Made by a program: the position numbers and the translations under genes | Shown: piece by piece, positions 27,201 to 35,972 of the stretch | Layout: the number at the start of each line of letters is the position of its first letter | Position numbering within the stretch: position 1 is the first letter of the stretch | Notes under the pieces: generated by a model | Seen by the model: the letters and a program-made list of their open reading frames with translations, nothing else | The model's database searches: none | Told to the model about the DNA's origin: nothing | Source of the DNA: Bin5 sp965218625 | GTDB taxonomy: Bacteria; Chloroflexota; Anaerolineae; Caldilineales; Caldilineaceae | Length of the DNA: 64,000 bases | NCBI GenBank assembly: GCA_965218625.1 | Contig: CBDCLG010000016.1 | Location: 496,001 to 560,000 of the forward strand | Direction of reading: 5' to 3'

Positions 27201-28124
27201 TTACCCAATCGGCGGCAGGCCCACGATCGCGCGTGCCTCCGCCGGCGAGGCGATCTCCCTGCCGATCTCACGCGCGATGCGTACCGCCTTTTCCACCAGC
27301 TCGGCGTTGGTCTTGGCATAGACGCCGTCCTCGATAAAGGGACAGTCCTCCATGCCGATGCGCACGTGGCCCCCGATCGCGATCGTGTGGGCCACCATCG
27401 ACCAGTAGTTGGGCGGGTCCATGCAGCTCATGCTGAAGTTGGCACGCGGGGGCAGATTGTCCACCATGTACTGTAGCGCCTTGGGCGTCGGCGGGGTCCA
27501 GCCCTGGCCGGCCCAGCCGAAGAAGAGCGTCAACCACAGCGGTTCAGGCAGCAGGTCCTTCTCAGATTCGCGTACGCCGTCCTCAGTCCAGAAGTCACCC
27601 CCCCGGATCTTTCCAATCGCCCAATACGCCCCCGTGTTAAAGCATTCAATCTCCTGTTTGACGCCATTCTTCTTGGCCAGGCTGGAATACCTCCTGAGTT
27701 CCGGAATCGGGTGAATCGAGTAAATCGGCGTCGGCGGATAGTCTGGATCCGGCTGGAAGTACTCATCGTGGGAATTGAAATTGATCGAGCTCATTTCCGG
27801 CTTGAGTTCCCGCCACAGCTCCAGCTTCTGCTCCAGGCGCATGCTGGCCAGCCCAAACTGCACAATCGGTTCGCCCGCGTCCCGGACGCGGTCGGTAATG
27901 TCGCGCCAGCCTTCCAGATCGGGTATCGAGAGCTGCTTGCCATCCGGCTGAATGACTGGATCGGAGACGTATTTGCCGTGCGTATGGACGACGGTCGCGC
28001 CGGCGTTCATGGCGCGTATGTACTCTTCGGCAACCCCCTTTGTATCGCTGCAATGGGTCAGGAAAGGATTGCGCGGATAGGACCCCGCCGAATCGGTCGT
28101 CACAGTGATTACCAGTTTTCCCAT
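27201..28124 (-). CDS. Beta-keto acid cleavage enzyme (BKACE, DUF849 family)
   Basis: From ATG 28124 (MGKLVITVTTDSAGS), preceded by AAAGGAAG, the protein has 307 residues, the usual family size. BKACE proteins condense a beta-keto acid with acetyl-CoA and cleave it to acetoacetate and a CoA ester. The zinc ligands His47 and His49 are in VVHTHGKYV, and the acidic ligand region HVRIGMEDCPF is near residue 255. Substrate specificity cannot be read. The frame extends upstream of 28124 but that stretch is not homologous. Confidence 0.87.
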   Translation of the reverse strand: MGKLVITVTTDSAGSYPRNPFLTHCSDTKGVAEEYIRAMNAGATVVHTHGKYVSDPVIQPDGKQLSIPDLEGWRDITDRVRDAGEPIVQFGLASMRLEQKLELWRELKPEMSSINFNSHDEYFQPDPDYPPTPIYSIHPIPELRRYSSLAKKNGVKQEIECFNTGAYWAIGKIRGGDFWTEDGVRESEKDLLPEPLWLTLFFGWAGQGWTPPTPKALQYMVDNLPPRANFSMSCMDPPNYWSMVAHTIAIGGHVRIGMEDCPFIEDGVYAKTNAELVEKAVRIAREIGREIASPAEARAIVGLPPIG

Positions 28125-28168
28125 GATCTTCCTTTCATTTCGTTTTTGCCTGGAAACCACCTTCGTCT

Positions 28169-28957
28169 TCAGGACTGTTTCGAATCCGCGTAGGCGATGC
28201 CCTGCAGCTCCAGCTGGTCTGCAAAATGACAGGCAACGTGGTGGCCCGGCCTCAGTTCGGTCAACTCCGGCACGTCGGTCGTGCATACATCCTCCATGTA
28301 GTTGCAGCGCGGGTGGAAGACGCACCCGGACGGCGCGTTCGCCGGGTCGGCCGGTTCGCCTTCCAGGTTCAGGCGCTGCATGGCGTGATGTGGATTGGGA
28401 CGCGGCACCGCCGAAAGCAGCGTCTCGCTGTAGGGATGCTTGGGATTGCGCAGCAGCTCCTCCGATTCCGCCACTTCCACCAGCCTGCCGACATACATCA
28501 CCGCGATCCGATTGCTGATCTGCCGCACGACGCTCATGTCGTGGGCGACGAACAGGTAGGTCAGGTCCAGGTCGGCCTGCAGGTCCTGCAAAAGGTTGAC
28601 GACCTGGGATTGGATCGACACATCCAGCGCAGAGACCGGCTCGTCGCAGACGACCAGCTTTGGGCGCTGCACCAGCGCGCGGGCGATGCCGATCCGCTGC
28701 CGCTGCCCGCCGCTGAAACTGTGCGGATAGCGCGGCAGATGCTCCACGCGCAAGCCCACCTCAGCCACCATGGCGGCGACCCGGTCTTCCAGCTCCTGCC
28801 CGCGGGCGATGCCGTGCGCCAGCAGCGGTTCGCCGACCAGCTCCAGCACTGTCATGCGCGGATTCAGCGAAGAGAAGGGGTCCTGAAAGATCATCTGCAT
28901 ATTTCTGCGAAACGCCTTCAGCTCCTGTCTATTGCTGTCCTTTGGCTGGCGATTCAT
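28169..28957 (-). pseudogene. OppF-type ABC ATPase fragment lacking Walker A
   Basis: The 262-residue frame starts at ATG 28957 and enters the family directly at ELKAFRRNMQMIFQDPFSSLNPRM, the Q-loop region. It then has the signature FSGGQRQRIGIARAL, Walker B KLVVCDEPVSALD, the H-loop FVAHDMSV and the complete C-terminal oligopeptide-transport domain with GCVFHPRCNYMEDVC. About 80-100 residues that would include Walker A (GESGSGKST) are absent, and the sequence upstream has a stop with no homologous frame. It cannot bind ATP normally. No permease or binding protein of an Opp system is adjacent. It is either a deletion remnant or a misassembled gene. It is 44 bp upstream of the BKACE start. Confidence 0.8.
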
Positions 28958-29156
28958 CGACCTGCGACGGGGAACGCGCGGCCGTCCACCATGAATTGTC
29001 TATGCAAATGGGAGATGTGTTGCCGTGAACTATACGCGCACGATGTGTATAATTCAAACAAAGTATCCAGTTATTTTCCGTTTTGTCAACTTGGTCGAAC
29101 GCGCGGTACGCTTATCGCGCTCTGGCCCCCCCACGCCATTCTTTGGGACCGTCCAA

Positions 29157-29570
29157 GTGTCGACTCTGGTCACAATTCTTCTGTTCGGTTGCGCCATCGG
29201 GATCGTATTCGCGTTGATCATGATCTCGCTGAACAAGATTACCCAGCGCGTTTTCGAACAGTATGGCGTCAAGCTCAAGGATGCCAACTTCATCGTGAAT
29301 CAGGGCCGTCCGCCCGAATCCTGGGTAGAACCGTTCCGCCGTCAACTGGCCGAGACCTCTTCCGGCTATGACACCAGCACGCGCGTGGGCGAGCGAGCCA
29401 AAAGGCTATGCCTCAAGAGGCTCAAACATCTGTTGAGGTTTATGGAGAAGGGTAAGTTCTATGACAACGACAGGACCCGCGTGACGGTCTTGAAATCGCT
29501 CAGAAGGGAATATGAACGGTGGACCGCCTCAGACGGCGTGCAGCTTATCCTGGAGGAAGGTGAAGAGTAG
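29157..29570 (+). CDS. Small membrane-anchored hypothetical protein
   Basis: I start at GTG 29157 (VSTLVTILLFGCAIGIVFALIM), which places a single membrane helix at the N-terminus and gives 137 residues. The same frame is open to GTG 29025 but the extra residues are cysteine- and arginine-rich and do not look like a natural N-terminus. The rest is basic and helical, KRLKHLLRFMEKGKFYDNDRTR, ending in an acidic tail. No family recognised. It converges on the SDR gene. Confidence 0.5.
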   Translation: MSTLVTILLFGCAIGIVFALIMISLNKITQRVFEQYGVKLKDANFIVNQGRPPESWVEPFRRQLAETSSGYDTSTRVGERAKRLCLKRLKHLLRFMEKGKFYDNDRTRVTVLKSLRREYERWTASDGVQLILEEGEE

Positions 29571-29701
29571 AGCGAAGATTGAGCGAGAGAGCCGAACCCG
29601 AACGCATTGCATCGATTCAGCATAACATAGGCGCAAGCCACGGGTCTGATAGCTCCTCCCGGCGAAAGCGCTATAGGCTGGAGGCAGCAGCAACGAGACG
29701 G

Positions 29702-30532
29702 CTACCACATCACCCAGCCACCGGAATTGATGTCCTGCCCAGACATGTTGGCGGCATCATCCGACGCCAGGAAGACCGCAATCGCAGCCGCATCCTCTGA
29801 ACCGGAGCCCTTCTCAACGAAACCTTCATCTGCGCACCAGCGGCCGGCAATGACTGCCTTCGATCCCCGATCACGGTAGCGGCGCCGCGCGGCGTCCTCG
29901 TCGAACTCATCACCGCGGTAGGCCGCGCGCGCCCGTTCCAGTTCCATTGTCCGCTCCTCGTGCGTGCCCGGGCAGATCGCATTGACCGTGATGTTGTACC
30001 GGCCTACGTCGGCGGCCAGCGTGCGCGTGAACCCTATTGCGCCCATTTTGGACGTTGCGTAGGGCGTTCTGTGAGAGAGCGGCTGCTTGCCCGTGCCCGA
30101 ACTGAAGTTGATCACCCGGCCAAACCGTTTGCGAATCATCTCCGGCAATGCGTACTTGCAGCACAGGAACATCGAGTCGAGATTGACGGCAAGCGTCTTG
30201 CGCCACGACTCCAGGCTCATTGTCCAGACATCCTCGGTCGGGCCGGCGATCCCCACGACATTGACCAGAATGTCGACAGTCCCGAAGCAGGCAAGCGTAT
30301 CCTCCACCATCCGGCCGACAGCCTCTTCCTGCGACACGTCGGCCTGGAGGCATAGCGCCTGCCCTCCGGCCTCGTCTATCCTGTTTCCCACCCTCTCCTC
30401 AAGCTGTTCGACCGCGATGAGATCGCTAAGCGCCACGGCGGCCCCCTCGGCGGCAAAGCGCAATGCGACCGCCTCGCCGTGCCCGCGCCCGGCTCCCGTG
30501 ACAATTGCCACCTTGCCATCCAGCCTGCCCAT
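29702..30532 (-). CDS. SDR-family oxidoreductase
   Basis: The 276-residue short-chain dehydrogenase has the cofactor motif VTGAGRGHGEAV near residue 12, the NVVG motif, catalytic Ser in NFSSGTGK and the YATSK motif with Tyr and Lys. Asp37 after the second strand suggests NAD(H). It ends NSGGWVMW. It lies upstream of the converging small membrane gene and 57 bp downstream of the enolase-superfamily gene on the same strand. Likely oxidises a hydroxy group in the same catabolic sequence. Confidence 0.9.
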   Translation of the reverse strand: MGRLDGKVAIVTGAGRGHGEAVALRFAAEGAAVALSDLIAVEQLEERVGNRIDEAGGQALCLQADVSQEEAVGRMVEDTLACFGTVDILVNVVGIAGPTEDVWTMSLESWRKTLAVNLDSMFLCCKYALPEMIRKRFGRVINFSSGTGKQPLSHRTPYATSKMGAIGFTRTLAADVGRYNITVNAICPGTHEERTMELERARAAYRGDEFDEDAARRRYRDRGSKAVIAGRWCADEGFVEKGSGSEDAAAIAVFLASDDAANMSGQDINSGGWVMW

Positions 30533-30589
30533 CGCCGGCCTCCTCCTATCTACATTCGCTTCCGGTTTGTATGACTTGGATCCAGCGTT

Positions 30590-31714
30590 CTACTGCGAGT
30601 GGCGCTTCACTGCCGCCTCGTCCAGCTCCACGCCCAGGCCCGGCCCCGTCGGCGGGATGACGAAGCCCTTTTCAAAACGGATCGGCTCCCTGAATATCTC
30701 CTGGTGCAGGCCGGTCCCGTTGTACTCCTGGATCAGGAAATTGGGCGAACAGGTATCAAGCTGGACGGCCGCCGCCGCCGCCACCGGCCCACAGTACATG
30801 TGCGGCGCGATCATGGCGTAGTGCGCCTCGGCCATGCCCGCGATCTTCTTCGACTCCAGAATGCCGCCGCACTGTCCCACATCCAGCTGCAGGATCTGCG
30901 CCGCCTGCTTCTTCAGCAGCTCGGCAAACTCGAACTTCGTCACCAGCCGCTCGCCGGTGGCGATCGGAATGCTCGTGTGCGCGGCCACGCGCGCCATTTC
31001 GTCGATGTTTTCCGGCGGGACCGGCTCCTCGAACCAGAAAGGGTCGTACTCCTCCAACACCTTGGCGACCCGGATCGCGCCGGCAGTGCTGAACTGCCCG
31101 TGCGTGCCGATGCCAACTTCCAGCTCATCGCCAACCGCGTCGCGGATGCACTGAAAGATCTTGGCTACGTGGCGGATCGTTTTCAGCGAGTAGTCGCACG
31201 GGTTCGGGAATATCGGCTGGAACGGATCGAATTTACAGGCGGTATTCCCCTCCTCAACCAGCTGCGCCGCAATCTCCCCCGCCTTCTCCGGCTGCTCCCA
31301 GATCCCCTCTGACGGCATGTAGGCGTAGGCGCGCAGCTTGTCGTGGCAGCGCCCGCCCAGCAGGTTGTAGATTGGCTGCCCGGTCGCCTTGCCGACAATG
31401 TCCCAGCAGGCCATCTCGATCGCGCTCAGCGCCGGCGTCATGTCCAGCCCCGGGTGTCGGTAGTCGTGCCGCGAGGCATAGATCGTCTGCCACAGCTTCT
31501 CAATATCAAACGGGCTGGCGCCGATGACAAACTGCTCCCCCAGGTCCTTGATCAGCCTGACCTGTGCGTCCAGGTTCCTGGCGTTGCCGGAAGGCCGCTC
31601 GCCCAGCCCCTCGATGCCCTCGTCGGTGATCAGCTTCACGAACAGCCACAGGCTGCCGCCGCGATAGGGCGGAACATTGTTGATGATGATCGTCTCAACG
31701 TCTTTGATTTTCAT
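30590..31714 (-). CDS. Mandelate racemase/muconate lactonizing enzyme family protein (enolase superfamily)
   Basis: The 374-residue protein has the enolase capping domain and TIM barrel of the D-galactonate-dehydratase-like group. Metal ligands Glu in FWFEEPVPPE and Glu in ATGERLVTK are present, and the base His is in IAPHMYCGPV. The first ligand site, which in galactonate dehydratase reads G-V-D-F-H-G-R, here reads GIGTHGQ, so the usual metal Asp is replaced by Gly while the His is kept. The enzyme probably dehydrates an acid sugar or a related acid; whether it retains activity with fewer ligands is unknown. Confidence 0.87.
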   Translation of the reverse strand: MKIKDVETIIINNVPPYRGGSLWLFVKLITDEGIEGLGERPSGNARNLDAQVRLIKDLGEQFVIGASPFDIEKLWQTIYASRHDYRHPGLDMTPALSAIEMACWDIVGKATGQPIYNLLGGRCHDKLRAYAYMPSEGIWEQPEKAGEIAAQLVEEGNTACKFDPFQPIFPNPCDYSLKTIRHVAKIFQCIRDAVGDELEVGIGTHGQFSTAGAIRVAKVLEEYDPFWFEEPVPPENIDEMARVAAHTSIPIATGERLVTKFEFAELLKKQAAQILQLDVGQCGGILESKKIAGMAEAHYAMIAPHMYCGPVAAAAAVQLDTCSPNFLIQEYNGTGLHQEIFREPIRFEKGFVIPPTGPGLGVELDEAAVKRHSQ

Positions 31715-31875
31715 GCCTTTTCTCGCTCGATTGGCCCGCCGTCATTGCATCAGCGGTCGCGTTTACATCTCTTCGATTTCGCTCGCTGGAATCGCTGAGA
31801 GCTGCGGGAAAGGTCGTGCAGGTACCCAAATATACAGGAGCGGACAGGTCGTGTCAATCGGAAAAGAATCGGGCC
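31715..31875. other. Divergent intergenic region, left part
   Basis: The 580-bp gap between the enolase-superfamily gene (start 31714) and the glycosidase-like gene (start 32295) holds element copy 2 and, outside it, no convincing gene. It must contain promoters for both genes; no clear -35/-10 pair was recognised. The last 10 bp, GAATCGGGCC (31866-31875), form the left target duplication of the element, 8/10 identical to the right side. Confidence 0.45.
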
Positions 31876-32108
31876 CGGGGCAATCGCATCAAAATCTGGA
31901 CGCCAAAATTTCGCACGAAGGGCGCCCACAAGGGGCGCCCCTACGGATTGTCGTTCGTTTTCGGCTGGTAAACCGGTCTCCAGTCGCCGAAAACCTTAAG
32001 AATGCGCGACGGCGCACTATTGCCTGCACTGTTCTCGGCGTTGTTTCAAAGTTGGGCTCGAATCAGGAAGTGTCGCGGGTCTTGGCCCAATTGGATGCAG
32101 TCGCCCGG
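31876..32108 (+). mobile_element. MITE-like element, copy 2 (233 bp)
   Basis: Same family and orientation as copies 1 and 3. Ends are CGGGGCAATCGCATC and GATGCAGTCGCCCGG, which pair as imperfect inverted repeats. It contains the CCCACAAGGGGCGCCCC motif and the GTTTTCGGC/GCCGAAAAC hairpin, and matches copy 1 through nearly its whole length apart from the extra unit in copy 1. Target duplication is degraded: GAATCGGGCC left against GACTCGGCCC at about 32108-32117. It encodes no protein. It sits between two divergent promoters. Confidence 0.78.
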
Positions 32109-32294
32109 ACTCGGCCCCTGCGTCCACACGCCCCCTGCGTCTACACGCTCCCTACGTCTTCGGCTGGATTTCAATGCGGCATAACGCCCCGCCGACAGGT
32201 AGCGACGGACCCGGATTTGTCCTTAGACAAACGCCCGCCAACTGTGTTAGCGTAACCGCATCTCCGCCGCAGACCGCCAACGACTGAGGATTCC

Positions 32295-34481
32295 GTGCTA
32301 GACCCAAACACAGTCCACGTCCATATCCACCCCGACATGCACACGCCCGACTGGGACTCCCGCTTCATGCGGGCGGCCGACCCAGAGCAGATCGCGGCAC
32401 TTGCCGCCCGCGCCGGCGGGACCGTCTTCTGGGCTTTCGCCAAGTGCGTGCACGGCAGCGCCTACTACCCGACGCGCGCCGGCCACCAGCACGAGACGCT
32501 CGCCGGCCGCGACCTTCTCGCCGAGGTCATCGCCGCCCTGCGCGCCAGGGATATCGCCAGCGTCATCTACTACTGCACCTGCAACGACACCTGGGCCGCC
32601 GACCGCAATCCCGACTGGAGCCAGCGCAACAGCAAGGGCGAGGCCCTGCCGGAAGTGAGTATCAACGACTTCCCCTGGACCTGCCTGAACTCACCCTATC
32701 GCCAGCGCGTTCTCGAGCAGCTGCGGGAACTCGCCGAGGGCTACGACGACGCCGTCGGCATCTTCCTCGACCGGGTCGACTGGGGCCCGGGCGGCTGTTA
32801 CTGCGACTACTGCCAGCGCGCTTTCAAAATCGAGACAGGCCACCCGCTGCCTACCCGAGAACAGTGGCAGACGCCGCTGGGTCGCGTCTTCATGCTCTGG
32901 CGCAGTCGCGTCCTCCACGAGTTTCTGCGCGAGGCGCAGGCCCTGGTCAAGGCGGCCCAGCCCGATTGGGCCTTCAGCCACAACGTCTATCCCGAAACGC
33001 GCGAGATCGAATGGGTCGGCCAGTGGCCGGAACGCGACGTGCACATTGACGACGAGGTCCTCGTCGAGGCCTTCGGAGACTACACTTTCGAATGGATGCG
33101 AAACGCCACCTACGCCCGCGCCCTGACCTCGCGGCGGCCCATCATCTCCTTCGGGCGCTTCGTCGGCCCTATGTGGGACTGGACGACCAAGCCCCAGGCC
33201 CATCTGATGGCACAGTGCCTTACGCCGCTTGCAAACGGCTGCGACCCGATGCTGATCGACTCCTTCTATCCCGACGGCAGCCTCGATCCCGACGCCTACG
33301 CCGAGATGGCGCCCGTCACAGCCGCCGTCCGCGCCCGCTCTCCCTGGTGCGTTGAAGCCGACTCCCTCGGCTACGCCGCCATCCACCTTTCCCTGTCCAC
33401 ACGCCTCTACTACGCCGACGACCGTCCCGCGGCGTACCTGCATGACTTCAACGGCGCCTTCAAAGCGCTGGCAGACGGCCACATCCTTACCGATATCGCG
33501 CTCGGAAGGGACCTGACAGAGGACAGCCTGGGCGCCTACCGCGTTCTGGTCCTGCCGAATGCCGCCTGCCTCAGCGACGACCAGGTCGCAGCCGTTGCCC
33601 GATATGTCGAGCAGGGCGGCGGCCTCGTGGCAACACATTCGACATCGCTCTACGACGAACAGGGCAACCGCCGCGCCGATTTCGGCCTGCGCGACGTTTT
33701 CGGCGTCTCCTACAGGGAAGCATTCAACTTCAACACAACATTTCTGCAACTTGAAGCCGGCAGCGCGATTGGAGTGGGATTGCCGGCTGGTACGCCTCTT
33801 TCCCTGGCAACGCCCCAATGGAAGGTCGAGGCGCAGGCCGGCACAGAGACCGCCGCCACAGAGACCGCCGCCACAGTGGTCCTTCCCCTGGTCGACTACG
33901 GCATAGCGCCGCGCCGCATCACCTGGGGCGATCCGCCACCCGAAATGCCGACCGGCCATCCGGCTGTAACCACGCGTCAGCATGGCAAAGGGCGCGTAGT
34001 ATACATCGCCGGCCTTCCCGAACGCGCCTATTTCCAGAGGCACTACATTCACTGCCGCCAACTGCTTCTCAACGCGGTCCGCTGGGCAGCTGCAACCGGG
34101 CCGCCGGTTACATTGGATGGCGGCGCAGGTCTGAAGTTGACCGCCTTTCGACAGCCGGTTGCCGCGCCAGGGGACGCACCCGGGCGCAAGAAAAACGCCG
34201 GCTCAAGGCTGGTCGTGCATATCGTCAATTTGCAGGCGGTACCCGGCCACGATATCAGGCATGGCCAAGTCGAAGGGGCGGGGCAGCTAAACTGGGCCAA
34301 TCCGATCGAAGAAATCGTGCCCGCGCACGATGTCCTGCTGCGGATCGACGCGCTGGCAGGCGCCGCGAGGCGCGTCTACCTGGCGCCGGAAGGCGAAGAA
34401 CTGGCTTTCGAAATCGAAGACGGGGAAATTCGCGTCAGAGTGCCTACCGTGCACTATCACACAATGGTCGTTGTCGAATGA
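32295..34481 (+). CDS. Large glycosidase-like protein (GHL6-type barrel with beta-galactosidase trimerization-like domain)
   Basis: The 728-residue protein starts at GTG 32295, preceded by TGAGGA. The first half looks like a hypothetical glycosyl hydrolase barrel: FWAFAKCVHGSAYYPT, DIASVIYYCTCND, GIFLDRVDWGPGGCYCDYCQ (a candidate acid in FLDRVD) and WAFSHNV. The second half has VLVLPNAACLSDDQVAAVARYVEQGGGLVATHSTSLYDE, the pattern of the beta-galactosidase trimerization fold, and a C-terminal beta domain. A small TETAA repeat is at about residue 517. No signal peptide. It probably acts on a glycoside or related carbohydrate, but neither catalytic residue nor substrate is certain. Its end overlaps the SH3 gene by 25 bp on the opposite strand. 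Confidence 0.65.
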   Translation: MLDPNTVHVHIHPDMHTPDWDSRFMRAADPEQIAALAARAGGTVFWAFAKCVHGSAYYPTRAGHQHETLAGRDLLAEVIAALRARDIASVIYYCTCNDTWAADRNPDWSQRNSKGEALPEVSINDFPWTCLNSPYRQRVLEQLRELAEGYDDAVGIFLDRVDWGPGGCYCDYCQRAFKIETGHPLPTREQWQTPLGRVFMLWRSRVLHEFLREAQALVKAAQPDWAFSHNVYPETREIEWVGQWPERDVHIDDEVLVEAFGDYTFEWMRNATYARALTSRRPIISFGRFVGPMWDWTTKPQAHLMAQCLTPLANGCDPMLIDSFYPDGSLDPDAYAEMAPVTAAVRARSPWCVEADSLGYAAIHLSLSTRLYYADDRPAAYLHDFNGAFKALADGHILTDIALGRDLTEDSLGAYRVLVLPNAACLSDDQVAAVARYVEQGGGLVATHSTSLYDEQGNRRADFGLRDVFGVSYREAFNFNTTFLQLEAGSAIGVGLPAGTPLSLATPQWKVEAQAGTETAATETAATVVLPLVDYGIAPRRITWGDPPPEMPTGHPAVTTRQHGKGRVVYIAGLPERAYFQRHYIHCRQLLLNAVRWAAATGPPVTLDGGAGLKLTAFRQPVAAPGDAPGRKKNAGSRLVVHIVNLQAVPGHDIRHGQVEGAGQLNWANPIEEIVPAHDVLLRIDALAGAARRVYLAPEGEELAFEIEDGEIRVRVPTVHYHTMVVVE
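33843..33872 (+). repeat. 15-bp tandem repeat, two copies, in frame
   Basis: The unit ACAGAGACCGCCGCC occurs perfectly twice and encodes TETAA-TETAA inside the glycosidase-like gene. Confidence 0.8.
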
Positions 34482-35728
34482 GTCGTAAAGGGGAGGAGGT
34501 GGAAACGAGGAGTGTTTAGGCTCTCCTCCTCGTTGCTACTGCCCTCTTCGGTCGTTTCGTCCTCTTCCTCTTCCTCTGCGACAACGGGCACTAGCTCCAG
34601 CGAGCCGGAAACGGTTACATAGAAAGCCGAAACCCACCCATTGCCGCTGGGCAGGTCGGCGATCGCGACCTGGACCCAGTCACTCTCCTCTGTACGTCCG
34701 ACGGCGTTGAACTCGACGCCGGCTGCCGCTCTGGCTACAATGTCGTACTCCGTTCCCGGGCCGGCCCGCACGTTGAGGCGCACACCGACAGTGTTGACCG
34801 TTACCACAACCTTCTCGAGGACTTCCTCAGTCGTCGGGTCCGACAAGAACTCCCCAACCGGCAACGTGTCGCCGTTTACAACAAGAAGCTCCTCGGCTGC
34901 TGCCCAACCGTGAACGCCGTCGTCGTCATAGACGAAGAACCATTCACTCTCTTCGGTGCGATATGCCGCGGTCAGACGCTTGCCTGCTTCGAAATGGGCA
35001 ACAAACGCGCCATCTTCATTCTGCCACAGATTGGCCCCGTCGATTCGCGCCAAAGCAAGCGCCGTCGGACCTTGTGGCGGCACAAACGGAGTCGCAGTCG
35101 GCTCCATCATCTCTGGCTCAGCTGTCGCCTCCGGGGTCGCTTCAACTGTGGGCTCTGGCGTGCCCGTGTCAGCCATCGCGTCCCCCGTTGCCTTGGGCGT
35201 CACGTTCCCGGCCGCCACCGGGGTCTCTTCCGCCATCGCACCGTCGGGCGTAGCGGTCGCCGTCGGTGTGGCCGTTGCAGCAGCCGTCGGGTCCGGCTCC
35301 ACCGGAGCCGTCGATGTCGCCGTCGCCGCGGGCATGGCAGTCGGGCTGCTTTCCGCAGTCGGTTCGGAAGTCGACGTAGGTGTCGGCGTAGGTTGCTCGA
35401 TTGGCAGACGGCTCAGCCCGGCAGCCAAGAGTGTCCTCACTTCAACCCAGCCTTCGGACTCATCCCGTGTCTCAACCAGCACCCACTTCAGGTCCTGTGA
35501 GCGCAGGCGGGCCGTTACCAGCGTGCCGCCCACCAGGCTCTGCAACGGTTCGCCGTCAGGGCGGTCATGGAGTTGTGTCCCCTGGCTTCGGACGACCGCC
35601 AGCACAGTCGGCGTGATCGGAGTCGCCTGCGACAACGCTTCCGTCGCATCGCTGCCGAAAACCGACCCGGGCCGAATCAACGCGACGCAGAGCAGCAACG
35701 CGAAGCCTACAACGATTCGAATCTTCAT
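34457..35728 (-). CDS. Secreted SH3-domain protein with T/P-rich linker
   Basis: From ATG 35728 (MKIRIVVGFALLLCVALIRPGS) the 423-residue protein has a signal peptide with a cleavage-like site near FGSDA. SH3-like (SH3_3) modules appear at about residues 40-105, 220-285 and 305-375, each with a VRxxPGTEYDIVARAAAG-like or WVEV/GWVSAF pattern. A long low-complexity linker of T, P, A and E (about 110-215) separates the first from the second. Such modules often bind peptidoglycan or cell-surface polymers in Chloroflexota. The C-terminal tail is acidic and overlaps the 3' end of the opposite glycosidase-like gene. Confidence 0.82.
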   Translation of the reverse strand: MKIRIVVGFALLLCVALIRPGSVFGSDATEALSQATPITPTVLAVVRSQGTQLHDRPDGEPLQSLVGGTLVTARLRSQDLKWVLVETRDESEGWVEVRTLLAAGLSRLPIEQPTPTPTSTSEPTAESSPTAMPAATATSTAPVEPDPTAAATATPTATATPDGAMAEETPVAAGNVTPKATGDAMADTGTPEPTVEATPEATAEPEMMEPTATPFVPPQGPTALALARIDGANLWQNEDGAFVAHFEAGKRLTAAYRTEESEWFFVYDDDGVHGWAAAEELLVVNGDTLPVGEFLSDPTTEEVLEKVVVTVNTVGVRLNVRAGPGTEYDIVARAAAGVEFNAVGRTEESDWVQVAIADLPSGNGWVSAFYVTVSGSLELVPVVAEEEEEDETTEEGSSNEEESLNTPRFHLLPFTTHSTTTIV

Positions 35729-35875
35729 CGCCCTCTCCCCATCGCAAAAAAGCGGCGCGTCTTCGATTGCTCCTCGCTTGGAGCAGATGCCTCTACCGGT
35801 CCCGCGACTGTCTGACAGCAGCGGAGGCACTCGGTCAGTCGCCCGCCAAACATTCTCTCTCCACTGAGGCTACAC

Positions 35876-35906
35876 AAGGGGGGGGTTCAGGGCGCCTGCC
35901 CCCCTT
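35876..35906. terminator. G/C hairpin between HlyD-like and SH3 genes
   Basis: AAGGGGGG (35876-35883) pairs with CCCCCCTT (35899-35906) around a 15-base loop. It lies downstream of the HlyD-like gene and upstream of the SH3 gene on the same strand. No T-run follows, so it may be an attenuator or just a stable structure. Confidence 0.35.
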
Positions 35907-35972
35907 CTTCTTTGGCGACGCCGGTCAGCTGGCAACATGTTAAGCATGCCCGTCACGTGAACTTACCGAGCT

